Under the pieces are notes generated by a model that was given only the letters and a program-made list of their open reading frames with translations, was not told the DNA's origin and searched no databases. DNA of 64,000 nt from Terrabacter sp. Root85 (GTDB lineage: Bacteria; Actinomycetota; Actinomycetes; Actinomycetales; Dermatophilaceae), in assembly GCF_001429185.1 (NCBI RefSeq), contig NZ_LMIW01000011.1, positions 248,001-312,000 on the forward strand, read 5' to 3'. Position 1 is the first letter of the stretch. Each line of letters opens with the position of its first letter. Both the position numbers and the translations under genes were made by a program. Of this stretch, positions 39,545-48,572 are shown one piece after another.

Positions 39545-39857
39545 CGGGCTCCTCCAGCACTGACGTCGGGGCCGAACCGCCCGGGAGGCTCCCGGTGCTC
39601 GCAGCGTAGTGGACCGTCAGCGCCCGAACGGGGGATGACGTATGCCGTCCGCGGGCCGTGGGCCGACGTGTCCACGATGCTGACATGTCAGGTGATACAC
39701 CGATTGACGGCTATCATTCGGCTAACGCGTGGTTTGACCGAATTGGTGCAAAAAAGTCGCCATTCACACGTCGGGTTCTGGGACGAGGTCGTCACTGCCA
39801 CAGCACCCGGGACGCGTACGTGAATCAGGGCACGTCAGGGATTGTGGTGAGTACAGG
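39545..39857. other. 313-nt intergenic region between aqpZ and the capsule locus
   Basis: Divergent promoters are expected here. The part near 39680-39790 is AT-rich for this genome and contains the 12-bp palindrome CTGACATGTCAG (39680-39691), a TTGACG hexamer (39704) and an A-tract. No -10 with proper spacing could be settled. A GTATGCCG word is at 39640. No gene is supported: two short plus-strand reading frames of about 60 codons lack family features. Confidence 0.5.
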
Positions 39858-41699
39858 GTGACAGCGCAGGTACGCAGGGCTCGATGGGTCCGCCTCGGCT
39901 GGGCCGCCGTCGACGCCTTGATCTGGGTCGTCATGCTGTTTGCTGCCCTCTGGATCCGGCTCGACTTCGAGCTCGACGACAGCTACCTCAAGGGCACGGC
40001 GTACTTCGCGCTCGCGGCGATGGCCGGGCAGATCCTCGTCGGCTACCTCGTCGGCCCCTACTCGATCAGCCACGTCATGGGCTCGTTCGAGGAGATTGTC
40101 GAGCTCATGACGACGACGGCGATCGTCGGTGCCGTGCTCTTCCTCTGGGCGCTCATGGTGGAGCCGGTCGTCGTCCCGCGCGGCTTGCCCCTCACAGCTG
40201 GGGCCCTGGCCATCGGACTGATGTTCGCCCTCCGCTTCGTCGTGCGCACCGTGCGGTCCCATCGGGCGATGCAGACCCCAGCCGAGCGACGGGCCGTCGT
40301 GCTCGGCGCCGGCGAGGCTGGACGCCGGCTGCTGCGCAGCATGAAGTACGACGGCGCCGGGCCCTTCGTGCCGGTCGCCTTGCTCGACGACGACCCGTCG
40401 AAGCACCGGCTGCGGCTCGAGGGGCTTCGCGTGCGCGGTACGCGTGCTGACCTCGCCGCGGTCGCGGAGCGCTACGAGGCCGACACCTTGGTGCTCGCCC
40501 TGCCGAACGCCGAGGCCGCCACGCTTCGTGACTTGGCCGCCCGTGCCGCCGACGCCGGTCTCGACGTCGTCAGCCTGCCGCCGCTCAAGGACATCATCGG
40601 CGGGCGTCCCACCCCGAACGACCTGCGTGACCTCGACGTCGCCGACCTCCTCGGCCGTCGCCCGGTGCAGCTCGACACGACGGCGATCGCCGAGCAGATC
40701 TCGGGGCGACGTGTCCTCGTCACGGGCGCCGGCGGCTCCATCGGCTCCGAGCTGTGCCGCCAGATCGCGCGGTTCGGGCCGTCCCGCCTCTACATGCTCG
40801 ACCGCGACGAGTCCGGCCTGCAGGCGACCGAAATGAGCCTCTCGGGTCACGGGCTGCTCGACTCCGACGACCTCATCCTCGCCGACATCCGCGACCCGAA
40901 AGCGCTCGCGGACGCCTTCGAGAGTGCCCGCCCCGAGGTCGTCTTCCACGCCGCCGCCCTCAAGCACCTGCCCCTGCTCGAGTCGCACCCCCTCGAGGCC
41001 TGGAAGAGCAACGTCATCGGGACGCTCAACGTCCTCACGGCCGCCGAGGCTGCCGGCGTCTCGACCTTCGTCAACATCTCGACGGACAAGGCCGCCAACC
41101 CGACGTGTGTCCTCGGCTACAGCAAGCGGCTGGCCGAGCGACTGACCGCAGACTTCGCCCGTCGCGCCGAGGGGCGTTACGTGTCCGTGCGCTTCGGAAA
41201 CGTCCTCGGCTCACGCGGCTCCGTGGTGCACGCCTTCACGGCCCAGATCGAGATGGGTGGCCCGATCACCGTCACCCACCCGGATGTGCGGCGGTACTTC
41301 ATGCTGATCCCCGAGGCATGTCAGCTCGTGCTTGAGGCGGCGTCTATCGGCGTCGACGGCGAGGTCATGGTGCTCGAGATGGGCGAGCAAGTGAAGATCC
41401 TCGAGGTAGCCCAGACCCTTATCCGGATGAGCGGGCGCCGCAACGTTGACATCGTCTTCACCGGCTTGCGCCCGGGCGAGAAGATCGCGGAGGAGCTCTT
41501 CACCAGGCACGAGGGTAGGCGACAGACCTCCCACCCGCTCGTGGACAGCGTTGACGTCCCACACTTTGACTCAGATGCGCTGAGAGTGACCCACTTCGCC
41601 GGCCCGGGTCTAGCTGTCGAGTGGATGCGCGAAGAAGCGCTGAGCACAGGTAGCGCCACTATGCCGGAGTATGTCAATACAGGGGCGACTCGAGAATGA
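39858..41699 (+). CDS. capD: CapD/WbpM-like nucleotide-sugar 4,6-dehydratase
   Basis: A 613-residue FlaA1/WbpM/PglF-type membrane dehydratase. Four helices lie in residues 1-140, then a CoA-binding-like domain (VLGAGEAGRRLLRSM) and the catalytic SDR domain (VTGAGGSIGSELCRQI near 287, HAAALKHLPLLE, NISTDKAANPT). The usual Met-x-x-x-Lys pair reads LGYSK, with Leu in the Met position. It probably forms a 4-keto-6-deoxy sugar from UDP-GlcNAc for the aminotransferase that follows. Codon usage is typical of the genome up to about 41.3 kb, then changes within the gene, a likely recombination joint. Confidence 0.88.
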   Translation: MTAQVRRARWVRLGWAAVDALIWVVMLFAALWIRLDFELDDSYLKGTAYFALAAMAGQILVGYLVGPYSISHVMGSFEEIVELMTTTAIVGAVLFLWALMVEPVVVPRGLPLTAGALAIGLMFALRFVVRTVRSHRAMQTPAERRAVVLGAGEAGRRLLRSMKYDGAGPFVPVALLDDDPSKHRLRLEGLRVRGTRADLAAVAERYEADTLVLALPNAEAATLRDLAARAADAGLDVVSLPPLKDIIGGRPTPNDLRDLDVADLLGRRPVQLDTTAIAEQISGRRVLVTGAGGSIGSELCRQIARFGPSRLYMLDRDESGLQATEMSLSGHGLLDSDDLILADIRDPKALADAFESARPEVVFHAAALKHLPLLESHPLEAWKSNVIGTLNVLTAAEAAGVSTFVNISTDKAANPTCVLGYSKRLAERLTADFARRAEGRYVSVRFGNVLGSRGSVVHAFTAQIEMGGPITVTHPDVRRYFMLIPEACQLVLEAASIGVDGEVMVLEMGEQVKILEVAQTLIRMSGRRNVDIVFTGLRPGEKIAEELFTRHEGRRQTSHPLVDSVDVPHFDSDALRVTHFAGPGLAVEWMREEALSTGSATMPEYVNTGATRE

Positions 41700-42877
41700 G
41701 CATCAACAAGGAAGACTACAAAGTGTCGCTTGAAGGAGACTTCATTCCTTTTGCACTCCCAGACATAGCCGAGGCCGAGATTGAAGCGGTGGTAGAGGCG
41801 CTGCGCAGCGGCTGGTTGTCCAGTGGGCCGGCGGTCAAGAATTTTGAACTTGCCTTCGGCCAGGGTCTGGGGGCTGATGTGGAGGCGGTTTCGTTGAACT
41901 CGGCCACCGCTGGCCTGCATTTGTCCCTCGAGGCTTTGGGGGTAGGACCGGGCGACGAAGTTCTCGTTCCCACGTGGACCTTTACTGCCACGGCCGAGGT
42001 GGTTACGTATTTGGGAGCAGTCCCCGTCCTCGTCGACGTGGACCCCCGCACGCTTAACATTGACTTCGAAGACGCGCGCGTCCGGATGACGGACAAGACG
42101 CGTGCCATCATGCCGGTGCACTTTGCTGGATTGCCCATTGATCGCCTGCAGTTAAGAGAATTTGCTCGGTCGCATGATCTTCTAGTTGTCGAGGATGCAG
42201 CCCACGCGTTCCCGGCGAAATCTCGGGGAGAACTGGTGGGGGCCGGTCAAAGCGAAGCCACGGTCTTCAGTTTCTATGCCACGAAGACTATGACCACGGG
42301 CGAGGGTGGAATGGTCGCCACCCGAGACAGCGCGCTCGCCGATCGCATAAGAACCATGCGGCTCCATGGCATCAACCGCGATGCCTTCGATAGGTATCGT
42401 GCGAAGGGCCCAGCATGGCGGTATGAGGTCGTGGCCCCGGGCTACAAGTACAACTTGACGGACCCAGCCGCAGCCATGGGCACTGTTCAACTCGCGCGTG
42501 CCCAATCGATGCGAGATCGTCGGAGCAACATCGCCTCCGTCTACCGCGATGCATTCATGGGAACCGATCTCGTCCTTCCAGCAGAGTCGGTCGTCCAGGG
42601 CGACATGCACAGCTGGCACCTGTACGTGGTGAAGCTTCCCGACGCTGGACGGAGAGACAGTTTCATCTCCGAGATGTCCGCGCGAGGCATTGGGACGAGC
42701 GTCCACTTTATTCCCCTGCACCTGCAGCCCTACTGGCGCGATCTTTGCGCGCTGAGGCCTGACGATCTGCCAGTGGCCTCGGCAGCCTTCGAGCGCGTTG
42801 TCAGCTTGCCGATCTATTCGTCCATGTCGGACGAACAAGTGACCAGAGTCGTGGATGCGGTTAAGGCAATTTCATGA
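41696..42877 (+). CDS. DegT/DnrJ/EryC1-family sugar aminotransferase
   Basis: A 393-residue PLP enzyme. The cofactor lysine is about Lys197 in FYATKTMTTGEGGM, with VEDAAHAF (Asp holding the pyridine N) before it and TDPAAAMGTVQL after. It would aminate the 4-keto-6-deoxy sugar made by the CapD homologue, as PglE does in bacillosamine synthesis. ATGA overlaps the capD stop. Base composition is lower in GC than the flanking genome (TTG, GTA and AGA codons), marking the start of the foreign-looking segment. Confidence 0.88.
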   Translation: MSINKEDYKVSLEGDFIPFALPDIAEAEIEAVVEALRSGWLSSGPAVKNFELAFGQGLGADVEAVSLNSATAGLHLSLEALGVGPGDEVLVPTWTFTATAEVVTYLGAVPVLVDVDPRTLNIDFEDARVRMTDKTRAIMPVHFAGLPIDRLQLREFARSHDLLVVEDAAHAFPAKSRGELVGAGQSEATVFSFYATKTMTTGEGGMVATRDSALADRIRTMRLHGINRDAFDRYRAKGPAWRYEVVAPGYKYNLTDPAAAMGTVQLARAQSMRDRRSNIASVYRDAFMGTDLVLPAESVVQGDMHSWHLYVVKLPDAGRRDSFISEMSARGIGTSVHFIPLHLQPYWRDLCALRPDDLPVASAAFERVVSLPIYSSMSDEQVTRVVDAVKAIS

Positions 42878-43494
42878 GCAAGAGACTCTTTGACGTCGTG
42901 TTGGCCGGACTGGGCCTCGCCATCATCAGCCCAATCTGCGTCCTCCTGTCCTTGGCCATCAGTCTTGATTCGATTGGGCCCGTCGTCTACCGCCAGGTGC
43001 GCATAGGCCGGTACGGGGTCCCCTTTACAATGTTCAAGTTTCGTTCCATGTCCGAGTCCGTCGGGGGCTCTGGAATCACAGTGGGCTCCGATGCGCGAAT
43101 TACGCGCGTGGGTGCGGTCATTCGGAAAACGAAGCTCGACGAATTGCCGCAACTAATAAACGTGTTGAGAGGGGACATGAGTCTCGTGGGTCCGAGGCCC
43201 GAGTTGCCACAATACGTGGCCCACTGGCCGACGAAGAGCCGTTCACTAATCCTGTCCGTACGTCCGGGAATTACGGATCCGGCCGCAATCCGGTTTCGTC
43301 ATGAGGCATCGCTGTTAGGTGGGAAGCCAGATCCCGAGGACTATTACATTCGCGAGATCATGCCTGCCAAAGTCGAAGAATACGTTGCCTATGCACGAAA
43401 TCGTTCCATGTGGAGAGACCTATCCGTCCTTGCGCGAACGGTGGGCGCACTCTTCAAGCGGGATCAGATCAGTGCCGGACGTGAAAGTTCATGA
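42874..43494 (+). CDS. Bacterial sugar transferase (PglC/WcaJ type), initiating phosphoglycosyltransferase
   Basis: A 206-residue monotopic phosphoglycosyltransferase. The N-terminal helix KRLFDVVLAGLGLAIISP is followed by YRQVRIGRYG, FTMFKFRSM, RKTKLDELPQLINVLRGDMSLVGPRPE (catalytic Asp-Glu) and RPGITDPA. Its small size is like PglC rather than the longer WbaP/WcaJ enzymes. It should move the amino-sugar phosphate onto undecaprenyl phosphate and start the repeat unit. It overlaps the aminotransferase stop and the next gene by 4 nt each. Confidence 0.9.
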   Translation: MSKRLFDVVLAGLGLAIISPICVLLSLAISLDSIGPVVYRQVRIGRYGVPFTMFKFRSMSESVGGSGITVGSDARITRVGAVIRKTKLDELPQLINVLRGDMSLVGPRPELPQYVAHWPTKSRSLILSVRPGITDPAAIRFRHEASLLGGKPDPEDYYIREIMPAKVEEYVAYARNRSMWRDLSVLARTVGALFKRDQISAGRESS

Positions 43495-44108
43495 CCGGTA
43501 CATTCAAGGTTCGTGAGCTGCGCGTGGATGATGTTCGTGCGGCCGCGGACCTTCACCGCGATGCCTTCCCGGGGTTCTTCCTCACGAGCATGGGATCGCC
43601 CATGCTGCGTGCCCTGTACCTGGGGTACTCGCGCGATCCAGACTGTGTAGCTATTTGCGCCACGAGCGCCTCTGGCAGATTGCTCGCCGTCGTGGCCGGG
43701 CCGGTTGAGCCCAAGGGTCATTTCCTGCGCAACCTTCTGAAAGACATGCCGCGCTTTGCTTGGGCGGCGTCTTACGCCCTGCTGAGGCGACCAAGCATCG
43801 TAGGTAGGGTAGCCCGAGGACTCTTTTACCGAGGCGACACGCCGATACAGAGTGAAGGCGCGCTGCTGAGCACCATTTGCGTCTCTCCCGAGGCTCAGAG
43901 TGCCGGCTTGGGGGCTCACATGGTGGACGAATGGCTGACACGGGTGGCCCAGATGGGACCCAAGAGCGCCTATCTGACGACCGACGCTGAGGACAACGAC
44001 CGGGTCAACCGCTTCTATCAAAGAGTCGGTTGGACGTTGGCGGGTAGCTATCGGACGCCACAGGATCGCGTTATGAATGTGTACGAGATTGCGGTGCGAC
44101 GTGAGTGA
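43491..44108 (+). CDS. GNAT-family N-acetyltransferase
   Basis: A 205-residue GNAT protein. The acetyl-CoA binding part is ICVSPEAQSAGLGAHMVDEWL (motif A, Q/R-x-x-G-x-G/A) near residues 130-150, followed by LTTDAEDNDRVNRFYQRVGW. By position it would acetylate the 4-amino sugar made by the two preceding enzymes, a job done by a left-handed-helix enzyme (PglD) in Campylobacter but by GNAT enzymes in other amino-sugar pathways. Start ATGA overlaps the sugar transferase stop. Confidence 0.82.
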   Translation: MTGTFKVRELRVDDVRAAADLHRDAFPGFFLTSMGSPMLRALYLGYSRDPDCVAICATSASGRLLAVVAGPVEPKGHFLRNLLKDMPRFAWAASYALLRRPSIVGRVARGLFYRGDTPIQSEGALLSTICVSPEAQSAGLGAHMVDEWLTRVAQMGPKSAYLTTDAEDNDRVNRFYQRVGWTLAGSYRTPQDRVMNVYEIAVRRE

Positions 44109-45297
44109 CGAGAAGTTCCCCACGCAACAAGTCACTGGGCCGCCCCCAAGAAGGCCTGTCTATGTAGCCTTCGCCAACGCCACACTTCCTGATACGGATT
44201 ACCGAATCGCATTCATCAACCAGTCTAAGACCGTTGAGGGACTATTAGTGCTCCCGGAAGGATCCTCGGCGAGCGACCGTGTCATTCGGCTGGATGTCCG
44301 CGCCGGATTATCTTTCGCTACCTTTTTGAAACTCTTCCAAGTACCGAGCGTGCTCAAGCGAACGAACGCGCAGTGGGCGCACTTCTTCGCGACGCAGTAT
44401 TCATTATTCGGTCCGACATTGAGTCTGCTCACACCGGCGAGAGTCCTAGTTACCGTGACTGGACTGGGGCGGTCGTTTAGCAGTTCACGAAGACTTAAAA
44501 GTCGCATCCTACGCTGGGCGTACCTCCGGGCCTTTCATCTTAATGCGCATATAGCAGACGTGATTCTGTTCCAGAACCCGGCAGACATGCAAACGCTTGT
44601 GGACGCTTTGCCTCGTCATCTGCACCCCAAATGTCAGCTAATTGGTAGCGGCGTTGATACGAACTTCTTCCCGGAGAGCCGCCCAGCGCGCCGACGGCAG
44701 TCGACCAAGGTTGATCTGCTGATGGTGGCCCGACTTCTTCCGGACAAAGGTGTTGACGACTTCCTACGTCTGGCAAGAGGGCTGAGTGAAGAAGCTGTCT
44801 TCACTTTGGTAGGACCCGCTAGCCGCAGTCACGAAGATCTCCTGCAAAAGGTGCTTCGCGCGGATCGTGACGGGCACATCAGATACCTCGGTGAGAAAAC
44901 GTCCTCTGAGGTGAGGACCTTGTACCGAGATAGTGACGTCGTTCTATTCCCTTCGCGCTCGGAGGGCCTTCCGCGAGTGCTGCTAGAAGCAGCGTTGTCG
45001 TTCAAGCCCATCGTGGCGTATGACATTCCAGGATGTGCGGCGGTTTTGCCGACCGGACACCTCGTCCCCCGTTTCGACGCAGAAGCGTTTGAAGAGCGCG
45101 TTGTACAATTGGTACGCAGTAGGGGGCTACGCGAACGCGTGGGCGATGAGGCCCGGCACAAGGTGCGTCTGGAGTTCGCTGCTGATGCCTACGTTAAGCG
45201 GCTGGACGCCATCTTGGCTAGCTCCGTAAATGCAAGCCGCAGCGGTCAGCCGATGCGCTCTAAGTTTCATTCGCTGATGAAGGGAAAGCAAGAATGA
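44101..45297 (+). CDS. Glycosyltransferase family 4 protein
   Basis: A 398-residue GT-B glycosyltransferase. Donor-half features are LIGSGVDTNFF, LLMVARLLPDKGVDDFLRLA, LGEKTSSEVRTLYRDSDVVLFPS and the E-x7-E signature SEGLPRVLLEAALSFKP. GTG at 44101 overlaps the acetyltransferase stop by 8 nt; an in-frame upstream ATG lies well inside that gene. Low GC and codons such as TTA and ATA show that it belongs to the island. It probably adds the second or a later sugar of the repeat unit. Confidence 0.85.
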   Translation: MSDEKFPTQQVTGPPPRRPVYVAFANATLPDTDYRIAFINQSKTVEGLLVLPEGSSASDRVIRLDVRAGLSFATFLKLFQVPSVLKRTNAQWAHFFATQYSLFGPTLSLLTPARVLVTVTGLGRSFSSSRRLKSRILRWAYLRAFHLNAHIADVILFQNPADMQTLVDALPRHLHPKCQLIGSGVDTNFFPESRPARRRQSTKVDLLMVARLLPDKGVDDFLRLARGLSEEAVFTLVGPASRSHEDLLQKVLRADRDGHIRYLGEKTSSEVRTLYRDSDVVLFPSRSEGLPRVLLEAALSFKPIVAYDIPGCAAVLPTGHLVPRFDAEAFEERVVQLVRSRGLRERVGDEARHKVRLEFAADAYVKRLDAILASSVNASRSGQPMRSKFHSLMKGKQE

Positions 45298-46232
45298 AGG
45301 TCCTCGTGACCGGTGGAGCCGGTTTTATTGGTTCGAACCTGTGTCGTCGATTGGTGTCGGAGTCGCAAGTCGACGACGTCCGGGTTCTTGATGATTTCTC
45401 CACGGGATATCGAGACAACCTCAAGGGTGTTGAGGTGGAAGTCGTTGAGGGAAGCATCTTGAATGATCGAGCGCTCCTGAGGGCTGCGAAAGATCGTGAT
45501 GCAATCGTTCATCTGGCCGCACTCGGCTCGGTGCCCCGGAGTGTCGCTGATCCGCTCGGCTCGCATGATGCGAACGCGACAGGGACGTTGAAGGTTCTCC
45601 ACACCGCGCGGAATCGCGGAGCGCATGTGGTGCTTGCCTCGTCGTCCTCAGTGTATGGCGCGAACCCTTCGCTGCCGAAGTCCGAGGACATGCTGTGCAT
45701 GCCTATGAGCCCCTATGCGGTATCCAAGCTCGCCGCGGAACAGTATGCAATGGCTTTCGCGAACTGTTACGACTTGCCAGTTCTCCCCTTCCGCTTCTTC
45801 AATGTGTACGGCCCCCGTCAGATGGCAGGTCACGCCTACGCTGCTGTCGTCCCAGCCTTCGTTTCCGCGGCCCTGACTGGGCTGCCGTTGCCCGTGAATG
45901 GCGATGGTGAGCAGAGCCGCGACTTCACCTTCGTCGATACCGTGACGGAGGTTTTGTCGAACGCAATCTTGAATCGTGTCACGGCCGGGCCAACCAACTT
46001 GGCATTCGGTACGAGAACGTCGCTGAACACCATGATTGCGCTCCTGGAGGACATCCTCGGACACCCATTGGCTGTCGAGCGCCGCGCAGCCAGGGAGGGG
46101 GATGTCAAGCATTCTCAAGCGGCAAACGACCTGCTGCGCGCAAATTTTCCGAGCGTAGAGGCTTACCCTCTGAGGGAAGGCTTAGAGCGTTCCGTTCAGT
46201 GGATGAGCGAGCATCGCGCGGTAGCGAAATGA
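45294..46232 (+). CDS. NAD-dependent sugar-nucleotide 4-epimerase (GalE/WbpP/TviC-like)
   Basis: A 312-residue extended SDR. GGAGFIGSN (7-15) binds NAD, SSSVYG holds the catalytic Ser/Thr region and Tyr141-Lys145 (YAVSK) is the catalytic pair. RFFNVYGPRQ and a DFTFVDT motif follow. It is probably a UDP-GlcNAc or UDP-GlcNAcA 4-epimerase; with the TviB-like dehydrogenase at 51.4 kb it could make UDP-GalNAcA, as in Vi antigen (inference). ATGA overlaps the previous stop. Confidence 0.85.
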   Translation: MKVLVTGGAGFIGSNLCRRLVSESQVDDVRVLDDFSTGYRDNLKGVEVEVVEGSILNDRALLRAAKDRDAIVHLAALGSVPRSVADPLGSHDANATGTLKVLHTARNRGAHVVLASSSSVYGANPSLPKSEDMLCMPMSPYAVSKLAAEQYAMAFANCYDLPVLPFRFFNVYGPRQMAGHAYAAVVPAFVSAALTGLPLPVNGDGEQSRDFTFVDTVTEVLSNAILNRVTAGPTNLAFGTRTSLNTMIALLEDILGHPLAVERRAAREGDVKHSQAANDLLRANFPSVEAYPLREGLERSVQWMSEHRAVAK

Positions 46233-46236
46233 GCAC

Positions 46237-47298
46237 GTGGTGAGTAAGTCCGAATTGGTCCTCTTCGTCTGGGGCGCAGGTAGCGGCGTTGGCGGGTCCG
46301 AGACGCGAATGGCCGAAGTGGCGCGGCACCTAACTGAGTCGGGATCCACGTGCCTGTGTTACATGCTCTCTGAGGACAGCGGCACGCAGTTGGCCGCGCT
46401 CATGCGTGAGAATGGCGCAGAAGTTGTTGCCAGCGGCTCGCTGTCGGACTTCCGTAGATATGTACTAGCAGCACGGCCCAGCTTGATCGTGACATTCGGT
46501 TTCAAGGCGTCGGTGTTGACGAGAGCAGTTCGCGCCGTGTCGCGATTTCAGCTGCGGACATGGCCAGTGCTGGTCGACGCCCGTAATGGGCTGGAGGCCG
46601 GTCGGGCCCGGTGGGTTTGGATGGCCGACAAGGTCACTAGCAGTTTCGTCGATGTATATTTGGCCAACTCTGATGCCGTTCGCGCACATCTCCTCGATCG
46701 CGGGCTGCCACCACGAAAGATCAGAGTCCTATACAGCGCTTTAGCCGACCAATGGTCCATGGGGAGATCTGGTGGAGCCAGGGAACCGCTAAGCGTTGCC
46801 ATGATTGGAAATTGTCGTCCGGAGAAGCGCCAGGAACTCGGTTTAGCTGCCTTCTCGCGGTTGACGGTTGATGCGCGACTGACGGTGTACACCAATGATG
46901 CCCGTAGACTGAAGAGCCTGTGGAACGCTAGCGAAGCACACGATAAGAGAGTGGAATTCGTCGAAGGTCGAACGGTAAAACCAGCTGACTTGGATAAGGT
47001 CGCCATCGTCCTTCATCCATCGAGTCATGAGAGTGCGCCCCGCGCGCTAATGGAGGCACGCGCGCGGGGCTGCTATGTGGTGGCATTTGATGTGGGCGAC
47101 ACGGCTCGGATCGTGGGTAACGGCGGAGTGGTTTTGGCACAGGATGACACGGTGGCTCTTCAGGAGGCGCTCTCCGAGAGTCTGGCACTTTCCTCTAGTG
47201 GTCTTCTTGATCACTCGCCGAGCACTTTCGACACAGTGGACGAATACGCGTCCGCCTTGCTCGCCTATGCTCGCTGGTCTCGGACGGGCAAGCGCTGA
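46237..47298 (+). CDS. Glycosyltransferase (GT4-like)
   Basis: A 353-residue GT-B-type protein. The N-terminus has FVWGAGSGVGGSETRMAEVARHL, the Gly-rich acceptor loop of GT4 enzymes. The donor half has VAMIGNCRPEKRQELGLAAF and the signature SSHESAPRALMEARARGCYVVAF, though the usual second Glu context is weak. GTG at 46237 or the adjacent GTG is the start; no clear Shine-Dalgarno. It overlaps the next gene by one base. Confidence 0.75.
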   Translation: MVSKSELVLFVWGAGSGVGGSETRMAEVARHLTESGSTCLCYMLSEDSGTQLAALMRENGAEVVASGSLSDFRRYVLAARPSLIVTFGFKASVLTRAVRAVSRFQLRTWPVLVDARNGLEAGRARWVWMADKVTSSFVDVYLANSDAVRAHLLDRGLPPRKIRVLYSALADQWSMGRSGGAREPLSVAMIGNCRPEKRQELGLAAFSRLTVDARLTVYTNDARRLKSLWNASEAHDKRVEFVEGRTVKPADLDKVAIVLHPSSHESAPRALMEARARGCYVVAFDVGDTARIVGNGGVVLAQDDTVALQEALSESLALSSSGLLDHSPSTFDTVDEYASALLAYARWSRTGKR

Positions 47299-48572
47299 TG
47301 ATCCAATCTATGGGCCCCAGGACCATCAGGGCGCACCCATCTCCGGATGCTGGCCCCTACGCCCGGCGGATGACCTATACCGGTCTGGCTCTGGCCGTTT
47401 TCGGCGTCTGCGCGGCGCTGGCACGGGTCGCTGTAGCAGCGCCGGCATATGGGGCCCTCCTCATCGGCGCGATCGCTCTGGTGCTCATCGCGATCATTTC
47501 ACCGACGGGGTGTCTAGCGCTCGGCGTTACGACGAGCCTCGCCGGCGGAAGCTTCGCGTCGTTGGGCCGTGTGGGTCTGGCCGCCGTGGTCGCGGGTGGC
47601 TCAGTGCTCATAGTGAGGGGTTTACGCCAAGAGGCCGCGCAAATGCCGACGAAGCCTCTGTTGCTGACAACGGTCTTGGCGACTTGGCTTGGATTCAGGC
47701 TCTTCTTCGACTCTGGATTAACGGCTTTAAGGCTTGTGGGGCTGTGCTATCTGGTCGTGATGGCATTGCTGTTCTCCGATGCGACATCTCGAGACAAGCT
47801 TGTGCGGTGGATGGCCTGGCTCGGCGTGGTCTTCGTGCTTGTATCTGTATCGTTCGGGGTCACCAGTGGGCTGGACAATAGATTCGTTGGCATCTCCGGG
47901 AATCCAAACCGAATGGTTTTCGGCGTGCTCATCTTCGGATCCTTCGCCCTTCATGGGTTGATCTACTCCAAATCATGGTTTGAACGAGTGGCATTCGCAG
48001 CTGGCCTGGGCGGTGGGGGATGGTTGATCCTTGCAAGCGGATCGAGCCAGGGTATCGCGGGGGCGGCAGTCCTCGCCCTTATCGTTGTCGTTTACATTTC
48101 AAGAAACCTTGATTACCGAATAGCCGTCTTTTGGACCGTGCTCGCTATCGCCCTATGCATCTGGATTACGGTCGGCAGTGAACTTCTCAGTTCCATGAGT
48201 GACGATCTCCGGACGCTATCTGGCCGGACGTCCCTGTATGACCTCGGCTGGGAATCGTTCATGGCCGAACCGATTTTCGGGTCGGGGGAGTTGCATGTAA
48301 CTGACGACCTGGGCCAGTCCTTTTCCACTCACAACTCGATCCTTGGGGTGGCCGCCAGTGCTGGCCTGCCCGCGGTCGCTGCATGGCTTCTCATGACCGC
48401 CTGGTGCGTCACTTCGTCCTTGCGAGGCGTCCGAAACGGACGTCTATACCTTGGCTGTGGGGTACTGGTGGGCGTACTCCAAACCGTCCAGTCAGTCGAG
48501 TACTTCCCTCTTGCGTGGGCGGCCCTTCTACTTCCGATCGCAGTTGCACAAGGAGAACCGAGCAATGACTGA
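47298..48572 (+). CDS. O-antigen ligase/Wzy-like polysaccharide polymerase
   Basis: A 424-residue protein with about ten to twelve membrane segments. A larger external loop around residues 295-345 contains SGRTSLYDLGWESF, the acidic GSGE and THNSILGVAASAGL, which is the pattern of Wzy_C/O-antigen-ligase proteins. It most likely polymerises lipid-linked repeat units outside the membrane. Sequence is weakly conserved in this family, so the call rests on topology and these short motifs. It overlaps the following glycosyltransferase by 8 nt. Confidence 0.8.
   Translation: MIQSMGPRTIRAHPSPDAGPYARRMTYTGLALAVFGVCAALARVAVAAPAYGALLIGAIALVLIAIISPTGCLALGVTTSLAGGSFASLGRVGLAAVVAGGSVLIVRGLRQEAAQMPTKPLLLTTVLATWLGFRLFFDSGLTALRLVGLCYLVVMALLFSDATSRDKLVRWMAWLGVVFVLVSVSFGVTSGLDNRFVGISGNPNRMVFGVLIFGSFALHGLIYSKSWFERVAFAAGLGGGGWLILASGSSQGIAGAAVLALIVVVYISRNLDYRIAVFWTVLAIALCIWITVGSELLSSMSDDLRTLSGRTSLYDLGWESFMAEPIFGSGELHVTDDLGQSFSTHNSILGVAASAGLPAVAAWLLMTAWCVTSSLRGVRNGRLYLGCGVLVGVLQTVQSVEYFPLAWAALLLPIAVAQGEPSND

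Noticed and set aside
39680-39691. CTGACATGTCAG as a capsule-locus operator
   Set aside because: A single 12-bp palindrome with no partner and no settled promoter around it.
39635-39861. Two roughly 60-codon plus-strand frames before capD
   Set aside because: No ribosome binding site, no family features, and they overlap each other in the promoter region.
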